DNA of 39,068 nucleotides from Opitutus sp. GAS368 (lineage in GTDB: Bacteria; Verrucomicrobiota; Verrucomicrobiia; Opitutales; Opitutaceae). Where the stretch lies: the NCBI GenBank assembly GCA_945871085.1, contig CAMBVX010000020.1, positions 1 to 39,068 of the forward strand, in the 5' to 3' direction. The notes beneath the pieces were generated by a model. The model had not been told where the DNA came from and did no database searches. It saw only the letters and a program-made list of their open reading frames with translations. Shown here piece by piece: positions 1-7,868 of this stretch (its first letter is position 1; the number at the start of each line of letters is the position of its first letter). The translations under genes were made by a program, and so were the position numbers.

Positions 1-63
1 CGCGCGATGCTGAACACAGGCGCGAGTGCGCGTGAGGTGGCGCAGGCGATCGCGGCGGCCTGA
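1..63 (+). CDS. C-terminal end of a gene truncated by the window edge (…RAMLNTGASAREVAQAIAAA*)
   Basis: Frame open from base 1 to TGA at 61-63; too short to identify. Confidence 0.4.
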   Translation, partial: RAMLNTGASAREVAQAIAAA

Positions 64-114
64 CTGTGACCGTTAAGCTCGCCCGGCCGGATGGACCAAG
101 TTACGAGCGTCGCT

Positions 115-185
115 AATTTCTGGCGCGCGCCCTCGTGGGCGGAGATCGAGCAGGCGGAGGCGGCGGAGCGGGCGGGGGCGGGGAA
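115..185. repeat. Dispersed GC/G-rich repeat, copy R1
   Basis: Shares aatttctggcgcgcgcc and ggaggcggcggagcgggcgggggcgggg with copy R2 (811-881); related to copy R3. Confidence 0.75.
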
Positions 186-269
186 ACCCTGAGGCGGGGC
201 GGGGGTCGCCTGAGTGGCACGGGTAGAATCCGATTTGCCAACCGTGGTTTGCCCGCACAGTTTCCGCCC

Positions 270-491
270 ATGAGCACCGTGCAGGAAATCAAGTCGGCCA
301 TCGAGCAACTCACCCTCGAAGCGCGGGCTGAACTCATCGCCGACCTTTGCGGTTGGAGCGATGATGATTGGGATCGCCAGATGAAGGCGGATGCCTCCGG
401 CGGGAAATTTTTCGTTTTGAACGAGGACGCTGATCGCGCCGTTGGCGCCGGCCAGAGCAAGCCGCTCGATGAGCTCCTCGACCGATCGTGA
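270..491 (+). CDS. Putative type II antitoxin (MSTVQEIKSAIEQLTLEARAELIADLCGW…)
   Basis: 73-aa ORF from the internal ATG at 270; small acidic protein overlapping the next ORF by 4 nt (GTGA). Confidence 0.7.
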   Translation: MSTVQEIKSAIEQLTLEARAELIADLCGWSDDDWDRQMKADASGGKFFVLNEDADRAVGAGQSKPLDELLDRS

Positions 492-748
492 GAATTCCGA
501 GTCGCGGCACGCCGGAATTCTGGCGACTCTACTACACGCTGCCCGCCGAAGTGAGCGCCACCGCCCGCAAGAACTACCGGCTCTGGCAGGCGAATGCGTT
601 TCACCCGTCGCTGCATTTCAAGTCCATCGGGCGATCAAACTGGTCGGCGCGCGTCGGCGATCACTATCGAGCCATCGGAAAATTTGCGGCCAACGAGTTT
701 ATCTGGGAATGGATCGGTTCCCACGCGGACTACGACAAACGTTTCTGA
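488..748 (+). CDS. Putative RelE/ParE-like toxin (…WSARVGDHYRAIGKF…FIWEWIGSHADYDKRF)
   Basis: GTG start overlapping the antitoxin stop; RelE/ParE-like C-terminal pattern (R-x-G-D-x-Y-R…W-I-G-x-H-x-x-Y-D). Confidence 0.75.
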   Translation: MRIPSRGTPEFWRLYYTLPAEVSATARKNYRLWQANAFHPSLHFKSIGRSNWSARVGDHYRAIGKFAANEFIWEWIGSHADYDKRF

Positions 749-810
749 ACTGGGCGCGCCCTTGAATCGGGCGGGGAACGGCGCAGGGGGATAGCCGGCG
801 CCGAAATCTG

Positions 811-881
811 AATTTCTGGCGCGCGCCGTCGTGAGCGAAGATCGAACGGACGGAGGCGGCGGAGCGGGCGGGGGCGGGGCG
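811..881. repeat. Dispersed GC/G-rich repeat, copy R2
   Basis: Near identical to R1; contains gggcgggggcggggcgggg, which matches the G-quadruplex consensus. Confidence 0.75.
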
Positions 882-977
882 GGGCGGTGAGGGAGTGAGG
901 CGTGTGGTGCCGAGGGGCGGTCTGCGAGGGGCGGTCTGCCGCTTGACACCATCCCGCGCCGGAGAACGCTCTACGCC

Positions 978-1211
978 ATGCAAGCAAGCGTCCGCGAGTT
1001 TACCCGCAAGTTTCCCGCGTATCGTCGGGCCGCCTTGGCCGGCAAAGAAATCCGCGTGCAGGACCGTAAGGGCAACGGCTTCGTGTTTCGCGCCGCGCAG
1101 GGCCAGCCGGCGGGCGAACCTGTCAGCCTCGCCGCCGCGATGGGCGATTTGCTCGGTGCGGTGAGCAGCGGCCGGCGCAAGAAGACGCTGGCTGGTTACG
1201 GCCGTGATTGA
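978..1211 (+). CDS. Putative antitoxin of a VapBC-like module
   Basis: 77-aa ORF (MQASVREFTRKFPAYRRAALAGKEIRVQDRKGNGFVFR…) overlapping the PIN toxin start by 8 nt. Confidence 0.65.
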   Translation: MQASVREFTRKFPAYRRAALAGKEIRVQDRKGNGFVFRAAQGQPAGEPVSLAAAMGDLLGAVSSGRRKKTLAGYGRD

Positions 1212-1614
1212 GGCGATTCTCGACACCGGTCCGCTCGTCGGCGCACTCGACCGCGACGACCAGTGGCACGCGTGGGCCGCAGAGCAATTTGCCGCGATCC
1301 AAACTCCCGCGCTCACGTGCGAAGCGGTGATTTCGGAAGCCTGTTTCCTGCTGCGCACGGTGCCCGGTGCGCGGGACAAGATTTTTGCTTTGGTGGAGCG
1401 TGGGTTGGTGCGGGTCGTGCCGGTGTTGCCCGGCGAATCGCCGGCGGTGCGGGCGTTGCTCGCGCGCTACGGGGAGCGCATGGACTACGCGGACGCCTGT
1501 CTCGTGCGGCTGGCGGAACTACACCGGGACCGCCCGGTCGTGACGACCGACGCGAACGATTTTCGAATTTATCGGCGGTTTGGAAAGCAGACGCTGGAAC
1601 TGATCGTGCCGTGA
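1204..1614 (+). CDS. PIN-domain toxin (VapC-like)
   Basis: 136 aa: ILDTGPLVGALDRDDQWHAWA…EACFLL…MDYADACLVRLAE…VVTTDANDFRIYRRFG, PIN acidic residues and VVTTDxxDF motif. Confidence 0.85.
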   Translation: MIEAILDTGPLVGALDRDDQWHAWAAEQFAAIQTPALTCEAVISEACFLLRTVPGARDKIFALVERGLVRVVPVLPGESPAVRALLARYGERMDYADACLVRLAELHRDRPVVTTDANDFRIYRRFGKQTLELIVP

Positions 1615-1639
1615 GCCAAAGCAGCCCGGCGGGTTTGCT

Positions 1640-1711
1640 TGTGCCAAGCGCGCCGACGTGGGCGGACATCGAGCCGGCGGAGGCGGCGGAGCGGGCGAGA
1701 GCGGGGCGGTG
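1640..1711. repeat. Dispersed GC/G-rich repeat, copy R3 (divergent)
   Basis: cgccgacgtgggcggacatcgagccggcggaggcggcggagcgggcgagagcgggg aligns with R1/R2. Confidence 0.65.
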
Positions 1712-1727
1712 AGGGCGGTCTGAACGG

Positions 1728-2115
1728 CTACCAGACCACTTGCACGCTGCAGACCGGGAAAGCGCGGTCGGACGAAACGACCGCCAAGTCGTGCAGCAAC
1801 GCGTGAGCGAGGATTGATGCGGTCGAAAGGGTCCTGGTGTTGTGGCGGCAGTTCGCAGCCGCGCAGCAGGACGTCGGCGGTCATGGGCCGTTCGACCAGT
1901 CCCCATTTCCCAACCTGCTCGGTCCACCACCGGCGCGGCGCATCGGGCAGCACCCGTTTTCCCGCGTGGTGCGTGAGCGTAATTTCCCCGAGCGTCGCAT
2001 GGCTGACCGGCAGCGCGGCCTCCGGAGCCTTGATGGCGGCGGTCGCGGCCGGGCTCAGGCGGGCGGGTTCGCTCGCGAGCCAAAGGAGGGCGCAGGAATC
2101 GAGGAGCCGATTTAC
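1728..2115 (-). pseudogene. Frameshifted PIN-domain toxin (VapC-like)
   Basis: Frame 1 reads (V)NRLLDSCALLWLASEPARLS…LPVSHATLGEITLTHHAGKRVLP…LPPQHQDPFDRI and continues in another frame as ILAHALLHDLAVVSSDRAFPVCSVQVVW*. Join around + 1811-1822 (gaccgcatcAATCctcgct on -), consistent with a 4-nt insertion. No canonical in-frame start at the 5' end. Confidence 0.75.
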
Positions 2116-2354
2116 AACAAATCCAGCTCGTTCATTCCGGCATCATCGAGCGCGGCAAGCGACGCGGAGGTCCACTTAACTGGAGCCGAGGTCGTCACGC
2201 CGACTTTCGGGCGCAACGTTGCGGGCAAGGCGAGGAGCGGAATGAGTTTTGCGACCGCGGTCGCACCGTCGCGCAGGAGAATTTCTTCGCCGTCCTGCAC
2301 CTGATACCAACGTCTCGTGATATTTGGACGATAGTCGAAACACCACTCGCTCAC
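2112..2354 (-). CDS. Phd/YefM-like antitoxin; predicted N-terminus lies in a REP/MITE-like element
   Basis: …YQVQDGEEILLRDGATAVAKLIPL…WTSASLAALDDAGMNELDLL*; the usual Phd N-terminal segment is missing. Confidence 0.6.
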   Translation of the reverse strand: MSEWCFDYRPNITRRWYQVQDGEEILLRDGATAVAKLIPLLALPATLRPKVGVTTSAPVKWTSASLAALDDAGMNELDLL

Positions 2355-2398
2355 GCTCGCAGCTACCAGCAGTCAACAACTCAAATGACGTTGGTCTG
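2300..2398. mobile_element. MITE/REP-like element, copy B
   Basis: 9-bp terminal inverted repeats ACCAACGTC (2306-2314) / GACGTTGGT (2387-2395); the interior ccactcgctcacgctcgcagctacc and terminal tcaaatgacgttggtct match copy A at 6057-6187. Confidence 0.65.
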
Positions 2399-2593
2399 AC
2401 GCATGAGCTGCGGGAAATGGGTTTCGGCGTAGGCCAAGGTCGCTTCCAGGCGGAGACATTGCGGGGAGCCGTCGCCGGGTCAACGAGCCGGCGAATCCTC
2501 GCGGCGGGACCCCGCCGCTGTTCAGCCGGCGGAGACCCGGTGGCGATGGTGCACAACCCCCAGCTGGCGCTCTGGATCCGTTTCGACGCCTGC

Positions 2594-5500
2594 TCAGAAG
2601 CTGCCCTTGAGCCCGGCGGAGAGCTGCACGCCATACGTCGTGACCTGGTAGCGGCGGGCGTAGCCGGGCGTGTCGGGGCCGTAGCGGAGGAGGACTTCGG
2701 GGACGTTGAAGATATTTTGCGCGCTGAGGTAGAGGCCGATGTTTTTCCGGACCTGCCACTCAGCGTTGAGATCGACGGTGGTGCGCGGCTGGCTGTATTG
2801 GAAACCGTTCACGCCCGTCACGACGGCACCGCGCTGGCGGCCGCGGTAGTTCCACTTGGCGAGGAAGGAGAGGGGCCCGCGGTGGTAGCTCGCGCCCCAA
2901 CTGCCGCTCTCGGGGATGAACGCGGTGAAGTTCGCTTGCTGGCTGCCGACGAGCTCGAGCTTGGTGGCGTTGGCAAAAACCTGGATGGTCCGGCCCCACT
3001 CGCCGAGCGGGCGCAGCGAGTGGCGCGCGCTGAACTCGAGGCCGCGTACGCGGGCGATGCCCGGCAGGTTGAACTGCGTGACGAGTTCCCAGCCGGCGTA
3101 TTCGGGGCCGAGGCCGACCGCGGCGAGACTGTCGGCCGTGGCGAGGCGCGTGGAGCTGCCGAAGAAGTCGCGAATCTCCTTGGCGAACCCGCCGACGCTG
3201 AAGAGGCCCCCGGCATCGGTGTAGTACTCGAGGGAGACATCGAAGTTGTCGGCGGACCACGGGCGAAGGCCGGTGTTGCGGATGGTGATGCGGCCGGGGA
3301 GTTGCTGCGGATTGATCGCGGCCTCCAGGTCGGCCTCGTCGATGGTGGAGTTGGGGACGATGTTGGTGAAGTCGGGCCGGCCGTAGGTCTGGGCGAAGGA
3401 CGCGCGCGCCTGAAGATTCTCGCGGATATGGTAGGTGAGGTGAATGCTTGGGTAGTAACCTTCGTAGGTGCGGGCGGCGCGGACGCCGCGCTCCGCACGG
3501 ATGAGACGCAACTCCTCGCCGGAGCCAACGGTGCCGGCAGCGGGTTTGCGGATGCGGGCGCCGGCGGCGGTGTGCGCGTAGGTGCCGTCGGCGTCGCGTT
3601 CCCACACGGCGTTGGGATCGGCGAGGACGCCTTCGCCCTTGGCGGAGGTTTTCTCGAAGCGCACCCCGGTGAGGATTTTCAGGCGGTTGCGGAACAGGCC
3701 GGCCTCGGCTTGTAGGTAGAAAGCGGTGACGCCTTCCTGCAGGTGCTCGGAGTTGTTGACGCGGAACAACTCCTCGGCGACGACCTGCGCGGGTGTCTTG
3801 GACCAGAGCGTGGGGTTGGCCTTGAAGGCCTCCCACGCCTTGTAAACCGAGATCCACGGCATGTTGCGGAAACCAAAACTTTCCTCCTGCCCGACGTAAG
3901 TCGTCATGCGGTAGGGCGTGGGCGAGTCGATCGTGGCGGCGTTGCCGTCGGGGCCGTTGTAGGTCCAGTTGATGCTCTCGCGGCGGACGTCGCGCTGTTG
4001 GATGCGCTCCGAGCCGCCGACCTGGAGCGCGGCGGGAAACGGGAGGAAACCGAGGCTCTTCCGCACGTCGAGTTTGGCGGTGACCATGGCGTCGTGGATG
4101 TAGCGGGGCGTGGAGTTGGCGGTGTTGAGACGGTAGTTGTCGAGGTTGTACAGGTCGACTTCCTGGTTGGCGTTGTCGAAGAGCCGGATGGTGCGCGGGC
4201 GATCTTGATCGACGTCGGCAAGGACGAGGCGGCCGGGATTGCGCAACGCGGTGCCGAGCGTGCGGAAGCGGCCGTGGATCGTATCCTGATAACCGCCTTC
4301 GGACTTGGAAAAACCGAGGCCGCTCTCGACGCGCCAGTCGCCGTTGTCGAAACGATAGCGGGTGTTGCCGGCGCGGGTGTCGAGCTGGTGACGGACGGAG
4401 GCGTGCAGGCCCATGAGCGAGACGCCGGCGCGGCCGGTGGCGCCGTTCGTGAACCCGTCGCCGTAGGTCATCGCCATGCCGCCGACCAGGGTGGGCGTGG
4501 GGTTCGTGCCGGTGTCGAATGCAGCGGACGTCGAGGAGCGGTCGGAGACAAAGCGGCTGGCCTCCACATTGGCGGAGAGCACGCCGTTGGGGGTGACGCG
4601 CCAGTCGGCGCGCACGCCGGCGGAGTTGCGGGTGTTGAGTCGCGGCGAAGCGGGCAACTGGAACTGTTGGAGAAACGGCCGGGCAAACGTCGCGCCGGTG
4701 CCGGCCGCGGTGGCGTTGTAGGCCTTGAGCGCGAGCTGCTGCCACATGTAGCGGTTCTGCACCTGGCCCGTGACGACGAGGCCGAAGTTCCGTGACACCG
4801 GCAACGTGTAGTCGAAGTTCGCGGACGGGCGGACCATCTGGACCTTTTTATCGGGCGTGTGCGGCTGGGCCGCGAGAGCGAGGTGATGCTGGTTGCCGGA
4901 GAGGCTGATCGAGTAGCGGAGCTGCGCGGTTTTCCGCTCAAACGCGCTTTTGCTGACCATGTTGATCGAGCCGGACATCGAGTCGGCGGGCGTCGAGGGG
5001 GTGGGCGACTTCGTGACCTCAAGGCGCGCGAGGTTGTTCATCGAGACCTGCGTGAACTGGAAAACGCGTGAGCTGCCCTGGGGATTGCCGGTGTTGGCCA
5101 GTTGCATGCCGTCGCCCGAGACGACGGCCATGCTCGTGGGAAAACCGCGCACGGCCACCGAGGAGACGGAGCTGCCGGACTCGGCGTCGTATTCCGCGGT
5201 GATGCCGGGGAGAAACTTGAGGAACTCGCCGACGTTGCCGTCGGTGACTTCGCCGAACGCGTCGGCCGCGATCACGTTTTTCAAGTTGGGCGCGAAGCGC
5301 TGTTCGTTGATCGCAATGGCGGCGCCATCGGTCTCGCGGCCGGTCGAGACCTTGAAGGCATCGAGCTGGATGGTGCCGTCCGCCCGAGCGGTGCGTCCGC
5401 CGCTCGCGAGATCGACGTTGCGCTCGACGATCTGGCCCGGCGCCACGGTCACGGTGACCTCCTGCGGGTCGAGCCCGGTGAAGAAAACTTGGAGCACGGT

Positions 5501-5725
5501 CGCGCCGGGGGGCAGGGCGGGGATGCGGTAGGTGCCGGACTCGTCGGTGAACACGACGCGGTCGGTTCCGCGGACGGTGAGGCGGGCGTTGTTGAGGAAT
5601 TGCCCGTTGGCGACGTTTTGCACGCGCCCGGAAATCGCGCCGGTGTTTTCGGCGGAGCGGACGGCGGTGGTGAGGGCGAGGGTGCTCGCAAGAAGGAAAA
5701 CGCCGATGCGACGGAGGAGGTTCAT
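2594..5725 (-). CDS. TonB-dependent receptor with N-terminal carboxypeptidase-regulatory-like domain
   Basis: 1043 aa; signal peptide, GAISGRVQNVANGQFLNNARLTVRGTDRVVFTDESGTYRI, plug-domain signatures (VAVRGFPTSMAVVSGDGMQ, LEVTKSPTPSTPADSMSGSINMVSKSAF), C-terminal aromatic Phe. Confidence 0.95.
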   Translation of the reverse strand: MNLLRRIGVFLLASTLALTTAVRSAENTGAISGRVQNVANGQFLNNARLTVRGTDRVVFTDESGTYRIPALPPGATVLQVFFTGLDPQEVTVTVAPGQIVERNVDLASGGRTARADGTIQLDAFKVSTGRETDGAAIAINEQRFAPNLKNVIAADAFGEVTDGNVGEFLKFLPGITAEYDAESGSSVSSVAVRGFPTSMAVVSGDGMQLANTGNPQGSSRVFQFTQVSMNNLARLEVTKSPTPSTPADSMSGSINMVSKSAFERKTAQLRYSISLSGNQHHLALAAQPHTPDKKVQMVRPSANFDYTLPVSRNFGLVVTGQVQNRYMWQQLALKAYNATAAGTGATFARPFLQQFQLPASPRLNTRNSAGVRADWRVTPNGVLSANVEASRFVSDRSSTSAAFDTGTNPTPTLVGGMAMTYGDGFTNGATGRAGVSLMGLHASVRHQLDTRAGNTRYRFDNGDWRVESGLGFSKSEGGYQDTIHGRFRTLGTALRNPGRLVLADVDQDRPRTIRLFDNANQEVDLYNLDNYRLNTANSTPRYIHDAMVTAKLDVRKSLGFLPFPAALQVGGSERIQQRDVRRESINWTYNGPDGNAATIDSPTPYRMTTYVGQEESFGFRNMPWISVYKAWEAFKANPTLWSKTPAQVVAEELFRVNNSEHLQEGVTAFYLQAEAGLFRNRLKILTGVRFEKTSAKGEGVLADPNAVWERDADGTYAHTAAGARIRKPAAGTVGSGEELRLIRAERGVRAARTYEGYYPSIHLTYHIRENLQARASFAQTYGRPDFTNIVPNSTIDEADLEAAINPQQLPGRITIRNTGLRPWSADNFDVSLEYYTDAGGLFSVGGFAKEIRDFFGSSTRLATADSLAAVGLGPEYAGWELVTQFNLPGIARVRGLEFSARHSLRPLGEWGRTIQVFANATKLELVGSQQANFTAFIPESGSWGASYHRGPLSFLAKWNYRGRQRGAVVTGVNGFQYSQPRTTVDLNAEWQVRKNIGLYLSAQNIFNVPEVLLRYGPDTPGYARRYQVTTYGVQLSAGLKGSF

Positions 5726-6056
5726 GGGGTTAAAAGGTAACGGACAGGTTGTCGGTCAGAGGGAGTAAATTGCAAAGCGGAGGAGCTTGTACCGCATTCG
5801 GTCGGGGGAGTTTACGAGCGCCGACGATGGCGCGACCGTTGGGGCGGACAAAAAATGAACGGGGTAGGGCGGGTCAGTCGATGGGGGACTGGAGGATGTT
5901 CAAGTCGATTCCGGCCGTTTTTTTGCCGCCGGTCGGACTCCGCCGATGAACGTTTCCCTTGAAGCCAGCTTGCCGGCTCGCGGGGTGCGGACTTCGGACG
6001 AGGCTGAACGATGCCTCTGCGGCCCGGGTAACGGCCCCGAGCCGTGGTCGCTATAA

Positions 6057-6187
6057 CCTGATATCAATCGCCCAAATGAGTCAGACTTTGATTTGCCGGG
6101 TAGCCGCGAGCGCCAGCGCGTGGTGATCCGTCCACTCGCTGGCGCTCGCGGCGACCGAATAGTCCAGAGTTCAAAGGACGTTGGTCT
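6057..6187. mobile_element. MITE/REP-like element, copy A, with a long hairpin
   Basis: Perfect 16-bp inverted repeat GCCGCGAGCGCCAGCG (6103-6118) / CGCTGGCGCTCGCGGC (6137-6152), with an inner GTGG/CCAC stem; flanks cctgatatcaa…gacgttggtct shared with copy B. Confidence 0.75.
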
Positions 6188-7061
6188 AGGTGACCGGCGA
6201 GGGCGCGGCGTCGAGCGAGTCGGCCGCGATCGGGGCCAACGTTGCCACTTCGCCGGCGAGGGCCTGGTCGACCCAGCGTTTGATGCGGGTGAGGCCTTCG
6301 TTGCGGCGCGGATCGTCGCGCTTCATGGTGCCGAGCAGATTGATCACGGTCTCGGAGTAATCGAGGGCATTGGCGGTGAGGAGCGTCGGCAGTTCGAAGG
6401 GGTTGATCTCGCCCTTGCGGATCATCGCGCGGGCCTCGCGTTCGAGTTCCATCGTGCTCCCGCCGACCGCGCCGGGGTCGGATTTTCCCTTGGAAAAACC
6501 GCCCCCACCACCCGCCGAGGTGTCGCTGGACTGGCCTTCGGTTTTGCCGCGGGGCTGGCGCTGGAGCTGCGCGGGATACTCTTTGCCGTCGCGGCCCGTC
6601 ACGGTGGTGGGGTGGTCGAGCTTGCCGGCTTGGGCCATTTCGTTGCGGCAACGGCGAACGAGATCGACGGAAACACGGCACAGTTCGGCGAGGACGGGGT
6701 TGGCCTTGTCGGGCCATTCTTCGAGGGCGATTTCGGCGGCGTTACGTTTGTCGGCATTGGTGCGGCAGACGCCGTTGGTGGCGTTGGCGCCGAGGGCGTG
6801 GCGGAGGGCGTCGGAGCGACCGCCGGGCTGGACGGTCGCCAGGATCGTCGGGAGTTGGTTGCGTTTCGTCGCGAGGTAGCGGTGAAAACCGTCGGCCAGC
6901 CAGTAAGTGGCCCCATCAAAATAGACGTCGATCGGGGGGAAGACGGTGCCTTGGGTCATCTCATCGGCGTAACTCTCCACTGCTTCGTCGGTGGTTTGGA
7001 CGCGGGCTTGGGTGCCGCCGTAGAGGTTGATCGAGTCGAGAGGAAGTTTTTGCGGCTCCAT
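6186..7061 (-). CDS. ParB/Srx-like nuclease-domain protein (orphan)
   Basis: LPLDSINLYGGTQAR…FPPIDVYFDGATYWLADGFHRYLATKRN is ParB-N like; Gly-rich linker in the C-terminal half. Confidence 0.8.
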   Translation of the reverse strand: MEPQKLPLDSINLYGGTQARVQTTDEAVESYADEMTQGTVFPPIDVYFDGATYWLADGFHRYLATKRNQLPTILATVQPGGRSDALRHALGANATNGVCRTNADKRNAAEIALEEWPDKANPVLAELCRVSVDLVRRCRNEMAQAGKLDHPTTVTGRDGKEYPAQLQRQPRGKTEGQSSDTSAGGGGGFSKGKSDPGAVGGSTMELEREARAMIRKGEINPFELPTLLTANALDYSETVINLLGTMKRDDPRRNEGLTRIKRWVDQALAGEVATLAPIAADSLDAAPSPVT

Positions 7062-7530
7062 GGGAAAAAGGGTCGTTGATGCCGGGGTTCCGTCTTCGTC
7101 CGCAAGGGGAAAACCGCGCGCGCCGCAGATTCATGGAGCGGCCGGTGGATTTGGGCGGGGCGATGCGCGGAGAGGTGGCCGACGGAAAGCCGTCGCAGGG
7201 GGATTTTTCTGCGGTGGGAGGGCGTTGAGGGGGAAAGCCGGAGCGAAAAATGGCTAAATAATGAACGCACGTTGTTTGGTCGCGGCAGGCGTGCCTGCTG
7301 GCCGGCCGGTCAGGTGGGCGTGGCGCCGCGCTCCGCAGGCACGGAGGCCGGTGGCTACCCGGGCCACCTCAACGGAAACAGCAGAACCATTTTTATGGGT
7401 GGGACGATTTCGCGCCGGGCGGCGGGTTTGAAGTGAAGCGACGGTCGGGTGGGGCGGGTTGCGGATTGTAACCGCGGGGGACTTTGAGGGCTCGCCAAGC
7501 GCAGGACCGGCGGCCTAGTTTGCGCGCACG

Positions 7531-7794
7531 ATGTTCAAAGCCGTTTTTAAGACCGTCCTGTTGCTCGGAATCCTCTTCGTCATGCTCTACGTGGGTATGA
7601 ACAATACCCACGAGATCGATTTTCGGTTTCCGATCGCGGGTTGGACGGACAAGAAGCCGGTGCACGGCTCGGCGGCGCTGATTTATTTCGGCGTGCTCGC
7701 GGTGGGTGTGCTGGCCGGCACGATCTTTCATAGCCTCGGCAGCAGTGGCAGCGATAAGGGCGGCGGGAAGAAGAACAGTTCGAAGGATCGGTAA
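7531..7794 (+). CDS. Small LapA-like membrane protein
   Basis: 87 aa with two TM segments: MFKAVFKTVLLLGILFVMLYVGMNN…ALIYFGVLAVGVLAGTIF. Confidence 0.65.
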   Translation: MFKAVFKTVLLLGILFVMLYVGMNNTHEIDFRFPIAGWTDKKPVHGSAALIYFGVLAVGVLAGTIFHSLGSSGSDKGGGKKNSSKDR

Positions 7795-7814
7795 GCGGTG
7801 ATCGGCTTGCCGGC

Positions 7815-7868
7815 GCTCGTCGCTACGATGCCGCTCGCCGCTACGGTGGGGTTCGTCGCTACGATGGG
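7815..7868. repeat. 18-bp tandem repeat, 3 units
   Basis: GCTCGTCGCTACGATGCC | GCTCGCCGCTACGGTGGG | GTTCGTCGCTACGATGGG. Confidence 0.8.

Noticed and set aside
61-200. Integron attC site hypothesis for the TA repeats
   Set aside because: A GTTRRRY-like string (gttaagc) is near R1, but no matching RYYYAAC/GTTRRRY pair is seen around R2 or R3 and no integrase is in the window; only a cassette-like layout is claimed.
2324-3715. Long + strand ORF (463 aa) and - strand ORF 2760-4745 (661 aa)
   Set aside because: Both overlap the well-supported TonB receptor in other frames; low-complexity Arg/Ala/Pro/Gly-rich translations typical of high-GC antisense or shifted frames.
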